Source: Symbiodinium natans (taxonomy: Eukaryota; Sar; Dinophyceae; Suessiales; Symbiodiniaceae). From it: a DNA stretch of 64,000 nucleotides. The stretch is from assembly GCA_905221605.1 (NCBI GenBank), contig CAJNDS010002205.1, positions 62,001-126,000 of the forward strand, read 5' to 3'. Position 1 is the first letter of the stretch; each line of letters begins with the position of its first letter. Under the pieces are notes generated by a model. The model saw only the letters and a list, made by a program, of their open reading frames with translations, was not told the DNA's origin and did not search any database. The translations under genes and the position numbers were made by a program. Below are positions 1-9,142 of this stretch, piece after piece.

Positions 1-189
1 TTCATGGAGAAGCGTGGGCTTGGCCCAGGGTTTGTGGGGGCGCTTCTGTGGGTGTAGGGTTTAGGGTTTAGGGTTTAGGGTTTAGGGTTTATGGTTTAGG
101 GTTTAGGGTTTAGGGGTTTAGGGGTTTAGGGGTTTAGGGGTTTAGGGTTTAGGGTTTTGGGGTTTAGGGTTTAGGGTGTAGGGTTTAGG

Positions 190-377
190 GCACGGCCATC
201 CTCAAGTACGTGGAATTCTCAAGTTTCGGGAAAAGCACCATGCAAAAAGCCTAAAGTCCCTTGGACCCACGCTGCGGCCCAAGGTGGCGCCATCCGGGAT
301 CCCGACGCGCCGGTGGATCAGAACCGGGCGGCCCGCAGGAAGGCCAAGAGCCTCAAGAGTGCGGCGCTCAGAGGGTT
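190..377 (+). other. Exon-like island in telomere-like array
   Basis: GC-rich unique island with TTTAGGG repeats on both sides. One frame reads TAILKYVEFSSFGKSTMQKA then stop; another is open to the end of the island and reads AIRDPDAPVDQNRAARRKAK. Both look like ordinary protein, but the island is short and GC-rich, so open frames can arise by chance. No family is recognised. Confidence 0.3.
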
Positions 378-540
378 CAGGGTTTAGGGTTAGGGTTTAG
401 GGTTTAGGGTTTAGGTTTAGGGTTTAGGGTTTAGGGTTTAGGGTTTAGGGTTGAGGGTTTGGGGTTTAGGGTTTAGGGTTTGGGGTTTGGGGTTTAGGGT
501 TTGGGGTTTGGGGTTTGGGGTTTAGGGTCTAGGGTTTGTT

Positions 541-982
541 TCGAACCTTTATGAAAGGCTCGGAGGTGTGGAGGGTTCGGGGGGAGGGGGGGAGTACTCT
601 TTGCTGTTATGGTATCAAGGCACTTTCTTAGCCAAGGGTCGAGGTGTTATTCGCTGTCTGTACTGTCGAGCCTGCTATCTAGGACTTCCTTCCTCTTAGG
701 GATTCTTGGGATTTTTTCTATACCTTTTGGGTACGGTACCTCCTAAGAAACAGCTTAGAATATGTTTTTTTTCCAGGTTTCCAAGTTCAGTATAGTCTTC
801 CCTAAACGGCTAGAAGTATGCCGAACTCAAGACCCCTTAAGTGCCCTAACAGGGCTATAACTGGGTTAGACCGTACCTAATTACTTGGAGGCTCATGGTA
901 CTTACTTGCCAATTCTGGCCCACTCATAAGCCCCTTAAGTGCCCTAATAGGGTAGAATTGGGTTATAGGTGCAGTTATGAAA
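541..982. other. Unique spacer with a direct repeat
   Basis: About 440 bases without telomere units and without a convincing reading frame. A roughly 35-base direct repeat starting ccccttaagtgccctaa occurs near 831 and again near 930. Nothing else is seen. Confidence 0.4.
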
Positions 983-1892
983 CCCTAAAACCTAAACCCT
1001 GAACCCTAAACCCTAAACCCTAAACCCTAAACCCAAGAATACGTGCCCTGAACCTCCAAAATGTATGCCAAACTCAAGATTCGTGACCAAACTCTGGGAG
1101 GAGTTGGGACCCCAAGCCCTAAACCCTAAACCCTAAACCCTAAACCCTAAACCCTAAACCCTAAACCCTAAACCCTAAACCCTAAACCCTAAACCCTAAA
1201 CCCTAAACCCTCAACCCTCAACCCTCAACCCTCAACCCTAAACCCTAAACCCTAAACCCTAAACCCTAGACCCAACCCTAAACCCTGGGATCGGCCGAGG
1301 CAAGCGACGCGTGAGAAGCTGATGGGCTGACTTGCAAAGCTCTGCATAAACCCGAAACACTAAACCGCAAGTTTTAGGTTTTAGGGTTTAGGGTTTCGGG
1401 TTTAGGGGCGCGCAACCCCCAACCCCATTGCAAGCCCTGCCTTAAGCGCCCAGAATCGCCCAGAGCTATGTTTCTGTCTGTAGACGATTGACACAAAGCA
1501 CGATGCATGGAAGGTTCTTAGATGTATACGCCAAACCCTAAGCCTTAAACCCTAAACCCTAACCTAAAACCTTAAACCTAAAACCCTAAACCCTAAACCC
1601 TAACCTTAAGCCCTAGACCCTGCAAGCAGCTCTGGGATGCGGCTGCGATACCTGCCCTGTGGCAGAGGCCGCCGCGCCCTGAAGCAGGAAGCCACTCGCC
1701 ACTCAAGAAGGTCAATCCCTGCACCCGAAGCCCTCTCAACCCGAAAGCCCTGAGCCCCCAAAAAGGCTTCAAAGCCTAAACCCTACTATAGTCATGACTG
1801 GTTAATGATACCCCCAAACCCTAAATCCTAAACCCGAAACCCTAAACCCCAAACCCCAAGCCCTAAACATACTTTTTCTGGGCATCGTTCTC

Positions 1893-1971
1893 AAGGGGCT
1901 CTACCTTGCACCCCTAAGGTGGCAGACTTGGGCCAAGGGTGCCACGTTAGGGCTGTCAAGTAGAGCCCCTT
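1893..1971. repeat. Small foldback element
   Basis: Arms AAGGGGCTCTACCTTG (1893-1908) and CAAGTAGAGCCCCTT (1957-1971) are inverted copies differing by one indel. The similarity continues inward (cccctaaggtggca against the complement of gccacgttagggct). The whole unit can fold into a long hairpin, like a MITE. No coding capacity. Confidence 0.6.
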
Positions 1972-1974
1972 AGT

Positions 1975-2706
1975 CCCTTGGGCTTGAGTACAATTTTTTC
2001 AAGATCCCCTGAAAGAAGGAGATCATATCACATCTATATACATGCATATATGTATATGAGCATGTACATATATATATATATTTTATATTCATTCGTTGTA
2101 TATGAGAGAGAGGGGCCTTTATGTACTATGCTTCCTCGTGATTTGTAAACATATACACAACATAACATTAACCAGTCTCAGTATTTGATGATTCAAATTC
2201 TGAAGTTTAAGAGTGCCCTGGGTAATTGACTTTTTCATTCAGCGATACACGCTGTGTAAAAATCCCTGGAGGCTGTAAAATTCTGTAGGTCTTCAACTTA
2301 ACGAGGTTAAGTTAAAGAATGAAAGCAGGTGCGTTCTGGAGCTTCAAACATAGTTCAAGCAGCTTAGATAGTCTGACGATGTTAATGAACTCGGTATCCT
2401 GAAAATCCACCGCCACTGTTTAAACAGTTTGACGTGTTGAAGAACAAAACAAAAGTGCGTAAGGTATAAAACAATGCCGAGGCTTCGGAATGAAACATAA
2501 TGAGCTTGCATAATTGGTTATTCTAATTCTGAAGCCTGGAAATACTCTAAATTCTTTAACTATTTGAGGTAAGTTGTCAATTAGTTTAGTTCTTTAATTC
2601 TGAAGCTCTACGAATAAGCTCTAAATCATTCCATTTTCTACTTTGTTTGAACTATTGAAATCACTTCCTTCGGGTGGATCCCTGGGAAACCAGACAGTGA
2701 ATGATG

Positions 2707-2738
<32 letters not shown>

Positions 2739-2935
2739 GTTATTTTATATAAACCACTTCAGCTTCAAAAAGGCAGTTTGCAGAACGAAAAGCGTTTACA
2801 CCAACCCACCCACGGTGAAACACCCACGAACGAGTAATCGAATCAGAAAGCTTGCCTGCAGTTAAGAATCATTTCGGGATGGTCGGTGTGTACTCAGATC
2901 ACATACTTTTATAGATACATCTCTGGAATATATAA
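1975..2935. other. AT-rich spacer with TA microsatellites
   Basis: Distinctly AT-richer than its surroundings, with (TA)n tracts near 2067-2081 and 2707-2738. No telomere units and no credible coding frame; the only open frame crosses the microsatellite. It may be an old insertion or intron interior. Confidence 0.5.
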
Positions 2936-2994
2936 AACCCTAAACCCTAAACCCTAAACCCTATTCCCTAAACCCTAAACCCTAAACCGGGTAC

Positions 2995-3142
2995 GACCTT
3001 AGGGGCACGAGTTTGGGCCTTTTCAATTATCACGAGCCTTCAAGCAGGCGTTCGGGTCTGAACCAAACAAGATTGGTTTTGAATCAGGTATTATTACTGG
3101 TAAGACTATGGATATGACGCCATTCTTGAATACATTGTGATC
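2995..3142 (+). other. Exon-like island ending in a stop codon
   Basis: After a CCCTAAA array, one frame reads HEFGPFQLSRAFKQAFGSEP and continues through IGFESGIITGKTMDMTPFLN to a TGA at 3140-3142. Composition and codon pattern look like real protein and the stop would make it a terminal exon. Not assigned to a family. Confidence 0.4.
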
Positions 3143-3384
3143 CAACAAGGGAATTTCTGTTTTGTGGTCCCCCAAACCCTAGACAGACCCGTGACCCTCA
3201 GCCCTACAACCAAAAGCCCCAAACCCCAAACCCCAAACCCCAAACCCCAAACCCCAAACTCCAAACCCCAAACCCCAAACCCCAAACCCCAAACCCCAAA
3301 CCCAAAGCCCCAAGCCCCAAGCCCCAAACCCCAAACCCCAAACTCCAAGCCCCAAACCCCAAACCCCAAACCCTAAACCCTGGG

Positions 3385-3501
3385 CCCCGAAATGCACTTT
3401 GACTTGCTTCCGGGCTGCGCTGTGCGGCCTTGCGGACTCCTTTTGGAGCCCGCGCTGTGCGAGTGTGCGAGACCAGTGAGAAGAGTTTTCCTGCAAAAGT
3501 G
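3385..3501 (+). other. Exon-like island
   Basis: Flanked on the left by a CCCCAAA array and on the right by TTTAGGG. The frame starting near 3386 reads GPEMHFDLLPGCAVRPCGLL and stays open to the right-hand array. Unassigned; coding status is uncertain. Confidence 0.3.
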
Positions 3502-4020
3502 TTTAGGGTTTAGGGCTTAGGGTTTAGGGTTTAGGGTTTAGGGTTTAGGGGTTCCGGGCCTGGGGTTCATATGTTGATCTTCAGGAGGGCGGAACGCGTA
3601 GTTGGCAGGCTGGTACGTGATAGAATGATCCCAGAGCCCTGAGCCCTAAGCCCTAAGCCCTAAGCCCTGAGCCCTAAGCCCTAAGCCCTAAGCCCTAAGC
3701 CCTAAGCCCTAAAACCTGAACGTATATAGGGGTTGCAGAAGGCTTCTCATCAGAACCTTGCGGGGGAAGCTGCCAGATACGAGGGAGCCCAACGAACCCT
3801 CAACCCTAAACCCTAAACATCCCACAGAGGGTGTGATTCGGGTTTAGGGTTTAGGGTTTAGGGTTTAGGGTTTAGGGTTTAGGGTTGGTTTAGGGTTTAG
3901 GGTTTAGGGCTTAGGGATTGCTCAACCCGCTAAGCCCTCAATCCAGAACCGTCAACCCAGACACCGCTCTGCCAAGTCCCAGTTCCCAATCTCGATACAA
4001 GGAGGGATCCCTAGAAGGGA

Positions 4021-4076
4021 TATGTATATATATATATATATGTATACATATATATATGTGTATATATATATATATA
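4021..4076. repeat. (TA)n/(TATG)n microsatellite
   Basis: About 55 bases of alternating TA with TATG and TACA interruptions. Similar tracts occur at 6613-6638 and 8091-8170. Confidence 0.9.
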
Positions 4077-4263
4077 AACCTTCTATAGTCCCTGTATCCC
4101 TAAGTAGCCCCTAAATAACCCCCAAGGTCCCTTATAAGGGTCCATCCTGTAGTCCCTGGACAATCAATCTTCAAGCATGCTCCGTGGGGTTTAGGGTTTA
4201 GGGTTTAGGATTTAGGGTTAGGAGGATTAGGGTTTAGGGTTTAGGTTTAGCTTCAGAGTTGCC

Positions 4264-4284
4264 GGGGGGGGGGGGGGGGGGGGG
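4264..4284. repeat. Poly-G run of 21
   Basis: Uninterrupted G run followed by CGGGGG. Homopolymers of this kind recur at 6740-6773 (C) and 30564-30592 (G) and may have length errors in the assembly. Confidence 0.9.
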
Positions 4285-4455
4285 CGGGGGCTTCTTTGGT
4301 AGGGGTGAGAAGCTGAGAGCCTTATGGTCTACGGGCATCAGCCAACCAAAGCTGTTCCAGACCCCTAAATCCTAAACCCCTCAAACCCGAAACCCCAAAC
4401 CCCAAAACCCAAACCCCAAACCCCAAACCATAAACCCTAAACCCTAAACCCTGAA

Positions 4456-4552
4456 GGGCCAGTAGCCCGACATGGGATGGCGCAGTAAGGTCGAGCATGG
4501 AGACGGATACGGAACGGTTCTTCGACAAGGCGGTGGAGGACCCCATATAAGC
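4456..4552 (+). other. Exon-like island with stop
   Basis: Between two CCCTAAA arrays. A frame reads METDTERFFDKAVEDPI followed by TAA at 4550-4552. Possible terminal exon, no family recognised. Confidence 0.3.
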
Positions 4553-4980
4553 CCAGCGGTGGCCTAAACCCTAAACCCTAAACCCTAAACCCTAAACCCT
4601 AAACCCTAAACCCTAAACCCTAAACCCTAAACCCTAAACCCTAAACCCTAAACCCTAAAAGCCCTAAACCCTATAAGCCTTAGACCCTGTAAGCCCTCAA
4701 CGCTAAACCCTAAAACCCTTCGAAACCCTAGACTCTTGGGGAGAGCCCTAGGCCCTTTGCCCCCCTTCCAGCCCTTCGAGCCCTTTAAGCGCCCCAGGCC
4801 GTAGGGACCCAGGCCTGCAGTTTGGGGGGGTTCGGGTGTAGGGTCTAGGGTTTAGGGTTTAGGGTTTAGGGTTTAGGGTGTAGGTTTTTAAGGGTTAGGG
4901 GCTAGGGCGGTGAGGGCTTAGGGTTTAGGGTTTGAAGCTTGGGTTTAGGGTTTAAGGTTTAGTGTTTAGGGTTCAGGGTT

Positions 4981-5050
4981 TCATCCCAGTCCCCGAGGAC
5001 CGCAACATCAAGCTGATCCTCTCTGAGATGAGGCTGGGGGTCCTGGACTC
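4981..5050 (+). other. Exon-like island
   Basis: Reads IPVPEDRNIKLILSEMRLGV and on to a TTTAGGG-like array, with an upstream CAG that could be a splice acceptor. Convincingly protein-like but not assigned. Confidence 0.4.
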
Positions 5051-5429
5051 ACGTTTTAGGGTTTTGGGTTTTAGGGTTTAGTGTTTAGGGTCTGAGCTTT
5101 TTGGGGTTTCAGGGCGTAGGGTTTAGTGTTTCAGGGTTTAGGGGTTTCTGGCGTAATGTTGGCGTTCAGGGTTTCAGGGTTTAGGGCTTTGCGGTATAAG
5201 ATTTGAGAGTTTGAGGCTCAGGGTTCAAGTTTCTAGGGTTTGAGCTTTATGGCTTGTGGTTCCGGCCCTAAACCCTAATTAAACCCTAAACCCTAAACCC
5301 TAAACCCTAAACCCTAAACCCTAAACCCTAAACCCTAAACCCTAAGCCCTAAACCCTATAGCCCTAAACCCTATAACCCTAAACCCTAAACCCTAAACCC
5401 TAAACCCTAAACCCTAAACCTTTGGGGTA

Positions 5430-5514
5430 AATCCCGGGTGCTCTCCAAGGAGGGATCGCTGCAGTTCCGCCGACGTGCAGCGCTGCGGCTGCGACGCCCT
5501 CTTCAGGCTCTAGA
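5430..5514 (+). other. Exon-like island between convergent arrays
   Basis: CCCTAAA array on the left, TTTAGGG array on the right. The frame reads RVLSKEGSLQFRRRAAL and stays open across the island. Unassigned. Confidence 0.35.
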
Positions 5515-5823
5515 GGGTTTAGGGTTTAGGGTTTAGGGTTTAGGGTTTAGGGTTTAGGGTTATAGGGTTTACAGGGTTTACAGGGTTTAGAGGGTTTTGG
5601 GGATTTAGGTTGATAGGGTTTAGAGGGTTTAGGGGTTTAGGGGGCCTAGGGTTGATGGGGGTTAGAGGGTTTAGGAGGGTTTAGGAGGGTTTCGCGGGTT
5701 TAGAGGGTTTAGAGGGTTTAGAGGGTTTAGAGGGTTTAGAGGGTTTAGGGTTTGTAGGGTTTAGGGTTTGCAGGGTTTAAGGAGTTTATGGGGTTTGTAG
5801 GGTTTAGAGGGTTTATAGGCCTG

Positions 5824-5913
5824 TGCCCAATAAGGAGGGGCCCTTATGGGCATAGGCACGCCTCCTCATTGGGCATAGGCACGCCTCTTAGGCTTTAGGG
5901 GAGGCGTGCCTAT
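5824..5913. repeat. Nested hairpin element
   Basis: Two adjacent hairpins: TGCCCAATAAGGAGG (5824-5838) against CCTCCTCATTGGGCA (5861-5875), 14 of 15 paired, and ATAGGCACGCCTC (5875-5887) against GAGGCGTGCCTAT (5901-5913), perfect. The motif GCATAGGCACGCCTC is also directly repeated. No coding capacity; MITE-like. Confidence 0.7.
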
Positions 5914-6066
5914 CCCTCTGAAAGAAAAGGGTTTACAGTAGGGTTTAGGGTTTAGGGCTGAGTACTTCGGAGACATGTGTTGGGGCGGAAAGGGCTTAGG
6001 GCAGAGCACGGGGTTTGGCTTGATAGGGCTGAGGGTTCAGGGGTTCGGGGAAGAGTCAGGGGATTA

Positions 6067-6183
6067 AGACCTCTTAAGGTTGTACCCCTAAAGGCTCCCC
6101 TTCATCTACTTCTGAAATGGCCCTTATGGTACTTTAGGGATCTTGAAAGAGGTTTCCCAACACCCAAGGGTACGACCTTAAGG
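6067..6183. repeat. Foldback element
   Basis: CTTAAGGTTGTACCCCT near 6073 is the inverted copy of AGGGTACGACCTTAAG near 6167, with about 80 bases between. A related end, gggtacgacctta, recurs near 2990, hinting at a dispersed family. Confidence 0.55.
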
Positions 6184-6323
6184 CTCCAAGGTACCACCCC
6201 CAGATAGAGTTGGGGTTTCGGGTTTAGGGTTAGGGTTTAGGGTTTAGGGTTTAGGGTATAGGGTTTAGGGTCTAGGGTTGAGGGTTGAGGGTTTAGGGTT
6301 CAGGGTTTAGGGTTTAGGGTTTG

Positions 6324-6401
6324 CTGTACGGTCTTTGGCCGGCTCGACGTGTAGGTGGCGCCCAGCACTTTCCGCAAGCCCAGTTGCAGCCCGAAGTTCC
6401 C
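6324..6401. other. Exon-like island, strand ambiguous
   Basis: TTTAGGG on the left, CCCTAAA-like on the right. The - strand reads GNFGLQLGLRKVLGATYTSS; the + strand is also open. Coding status unresolved. Confidence 0.25.
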
Positions 6402-6499
6402 TAAGTCCTGAACCCTCACCCTAAACCCCAAACCCTAAACCCCAAACCCTAAACCCTAAACCCTAAACCCTAAACCCCAAACCCTAAACCCTAAACGCT

Positions 6500-6737
6500 G
6501 ACAGCACTCAGCAAGCCCCCTTATTTCTCAACCTATCTCGACCCGAAGACCCTAAAGCCTCAACCCTGAACCCTGAACCACAATATTATGTTTAACATAT
6601 GCATATACACATATCTATATATATATATATATATATATAGTATTATACTTCAATATGTCATATTATATCTAATTATTTTGTTCCTATGGTTATTATTAAG
6701 GCCATAAAGCTTAATGTTGGACCCTCTTTAGTGTGTT

Positions 6738-6773
<36 letters not shown>

Positions 6774-7080
6774 TTCTTAACAGTTGAGGCGTGGATGGGA
6801 GCCTGATTACACGGCCCCGGGGGCATATATGATTTCAATAGGGAGGAGTTTAGATAGGTTTAAAAAGGGGCAGCGATGCCCGGTTATCCTTTTTAAAGGC
6901 GCGCCACGTGGAATTTGTTTACGGCGCCCGAACGGTTTGACTTTAAAGGAGACCCCGCAAACAGTCAGGGGGTCCTGAATAATTTCGCCAAATTGACTTT
7001 AAAGGGGAGGCCCCTACTAAAGCGGGTCTAACATTACTGAATCTTTATGGCTGGTAGCTTCTCTGCCGCAAGCTTGAGAA
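6500..7080. other. Spacer with TA microsatellite and 34-base poly-C
   Basis: Mostly non-repeat DNA: a TA tract at 6613-6638, AT-rich sequence to 6735, an uninterrupted C run at 6740-6773, then about 300 bases with short open frames but nothing recognisable. Confidence 0.5.
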
Positions 7081-7390
7081 CCCTGGGACCCTAAACCCTA
7101 AACTAAACCCTATATAAACCCTACGCCCGTAACCCTAAAACCCTAAACCCTAAACCCTAAACCCTAAACCCTAAACCCTAAACCCTAAACCCTAAACCCT
7201 AAACCCTAAACCCTAAACCCTAAACCCTAAACCCTAAACCCTAAACCCTAAACCCTAAACCCTAAACCCTAAACCCTAAACCCTAAAACCCTAAACCCTA
7301 AACCCTAAACCCTAAACCCTAAACCCTAAACCCTAAACCCTAAACCCTAAACCCTAAACCCTAAACCCTAAACCCTAAACCCTAAACCCT

Positions 7391-7496
7391 AAGCAGCGCA
7401 GGGTCGTTCAGCACAACGCCTCGGCGGCACGGGAGGCGGTGTCGCTGGGAGTCTTCCAGGATGTGCCCTGGCTGGGAATCTCCTCTGTTCCTCAGG
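7391..7496 (+). other. Exon-like island between convergent arrays
   Basis: Sits directly after the 36-unit CCCTAAA array and before TTTAGGG units. The frame reads KQRRVVQHNASAAREAVSLG, continues FQDVPWLGISSVPQ, and reaches the TTTAGGG array open. One of the clearest exon-like islands; family unknown. Confidence 0.45.
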
Positions 7497-8793
7497 GTTT
7501 AGGGTTTAGGGTTTAGGCGTTAGGGTTAGCTTAATTAAGGCTTCGCCAGGCGCTTCTAACAAGGGTGTAGGGTTTAGGGTTTAGGGGTGGCTCAGGGTTC
7601 CCTGAGGCCCTGAACCCGACTAACCCTAAGCCCACAAACCCGAAGCCGAATCCTAAAGCCCAAGGCTCATGGAACCCCCCCCCCCCCAACCAAAGAATCC
7701 CGGAGTCTAAGTTCGTGGTGCTGAACACGCCCCAAACCACACCCACAGACCGTAGACATCTCGCGCTGAACCTACAGATGGTAAGGCCCTAAACCCCCAA
7801 GAGCTCCGATACTGGGTAAGCCGCATGCGAGTGAAGCCACGGAGGTGTCCTTGGCCATCAACTGCTTCTCAGGCGCGCCGCGGTGCTCACGAAGAGGGTT
7901 TAGGGTTTAGTGTTTAGGGTTTAGGGTTTAGGGTTTAGGAGGGGCTCATGTCAAGGGACCCCCTAAACCCCGAACCTTAAAGCCCCATTAAACCCGGAAA
8001 GGGCACCAAGAGTCTCGTAGTAGAAGTCGATTTCCGGTTTCGGGCTGTTCCTTGATGCTCAGAATTCCACCCGAAATCCTATACAGAAGCATATATATAT
8101 ATATGCATATGTATATATATATATATATATGTGCCTATATATATATATACATGTATACATATATACATGTACAATCATCATCGAGCCTCATGTGCACTTC
8201 AGTACTATTTACATAAGCTTAAATGATTTCCATCAATTTACCGAAGTTTCAAGACATGTAAATAAGATTGAGATTGGATACACATATGTATCTATATATG
8301 TATATGTCACATCAGTCGGTGTTTCGGCAGACTGGCATCCTAGTTCATTCTTTGAGCGCCGAAGGCTTAAACCCGAAGACCCTTAGCCCAAAGCCTCCGA
8401 GAAGCCACAAGACATGTAGACTCTAGACCAGACCCCAAACCCTGAACCCTGAACCCTGAACCCTGAACCCTGAACCCTAAACCCAAACCCTGAACCCTAA
8501 ATCCGTCCAAATCCTGAACCAGCTCGAAAACCCTTAACCGAGAAGAGGCTCATGCGTTGATGCCCAGGTTGCTCTACTGCAAGCCCTGCCACGTATCCCC
8601 AGGAATCCAAGAACTACAGGGTTTAGGGTTTAGGGTTTAGGGTTCAGGGTTTAGGGTTTAGGGTTTAGGGTTGGGTCGTAGGAATATTTCGGGGCCACCC
8701 CTAAACTTGAACCTTCAACTCCTCCTTAGGGCGCTGGGTTGAGGGTTTTAGAGCTCAGGGAGTACGGTATTAGAGTTTGGGGTAAACCCTAAA

Positions 8794-9090
8794 TGTGAAT
8801 GATCCCCGAACCACAGCACATTTTAGGAACCCCTTTGTGTCGGCTCCGCCGCACATCGGGGAAACCACCTTAGAACGCCGTGGCCTGTTCACCATGTTGG
8901 CTCAAGGCTCAAGTAATCCCAAGAGTGTAGGTCACTCATAGGTTGGAAGTAAGCGCAATAGCGTAACTGGAAACCGCCCGGGTGCACGAGACGGAGACTG
9001 AAGGCGAACATCAGTGCAGAAAACAAGTGCGAGACCATTTGGCTGGTGAGGAGCCAAAGCGTAGTGCAAGCAACTACCCGACCTCACGCA
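8794..9090 (+). repeat. Putative 5' LTR of giant copia copy 1
   Basis: 297 bases starting TGTGAATG and ending CTCACGCA, i.e. TG...CA ends, immediately followed by a plausible primer-binding site. Copy 2 has the same block at 47196-47485 (290 bases); the difference is a 7-base tandem duplication of GGCTCAA. No second LTR is visible for either copy, so the right end of the LTR is inferred from the CA and the adjacent primer site. Confidence 0.65.
8878..8906 (+). promoter_or_regulatory. Spliced-leader-like sequence in the LTR
   Basis: CCGTGGCC (8878-8885) and ATGTTGGCTCAAG (8894-8906) match the two halves of the conserved dinoflagellate spliced leader (CCGTAGCC + ATTTTGGCTCAAG) at 7/8 and 12/13 positions, separated by eight extra bases. 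In this copy GGCTCAA is duplicated in tandem immediately after, as if a second partial leader were present. Confidence 0.5.
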
Positions 9091-9110
9091 GGTTATCAGC
9101 CGTATAGCGG
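9091..9110 (+). promoter_or_regulatory. Putative primer-binding site (anticodon-loop type)
   Basis: GGTTATCAGCCGTATAGCGG follows the LTR end directly. Its complement contains CGG-CUGAUAA-CC, the layout of a tRNA anticodon stem-loop (7-base loop, anticodon GAU). It differs at one loop position from the initiator tRNA-Met loop CUCAUAA matched by the - strand element. Half-tRNA priming, as in Drosophila copia, would fit; the tRNA identity (Ile-GAU or a diverged iMet) is unresolved. Confidence 0.5.
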
Positions 9111-9142
9111 TTGCGACTTGCGACTACTGTACGGGCTGAGCT

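Larger units (their letters stand above)
51..8790. repeat. Interstitial telomere-like mosaic, left block
   Basis: Dozens of arrays of TTTAGGG (for example 51-189, 378-538, 3838-3915, 5515-5560, 6205-6325, 8622-8672) and CCCTAAA (1112-1277, 4564-4658, 5279-5421, 7141-7391) alternate with unique islands of 50-300 bases. Orientation flips repeatedly, so this is not a chromosome end. Some arrays are homogenised for a variant unit: CCCCAAA at 3214-3382, CCCTAAG at 3632-3716 and CCCTGAA at 8437-8475. That implies local amplification after the unit mutated. The 7141-7391 array is the longest here, about 36 near-perfect units. Confidence 0.95.

Noticed and set aside
51-538. CRISPR-like array
   Set aside because: Units are 7 bases with no spacers; simple telomere-type repeats in a eukaryote.
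3106-3496. Open frames rich in GFGVWGLG or PKPQTPN
   Set aside because: They are translations of the telomere-like repeat itself in both strands; the same happens at 33640-33907 and 4322-4546.
7141-7391. Chromosome-end telomere
   Set aside because: Although about 36 near-perfect units long, it has unique DNA on both sides and neighbouring arrays in the opposite orientation, so it is interstitial.
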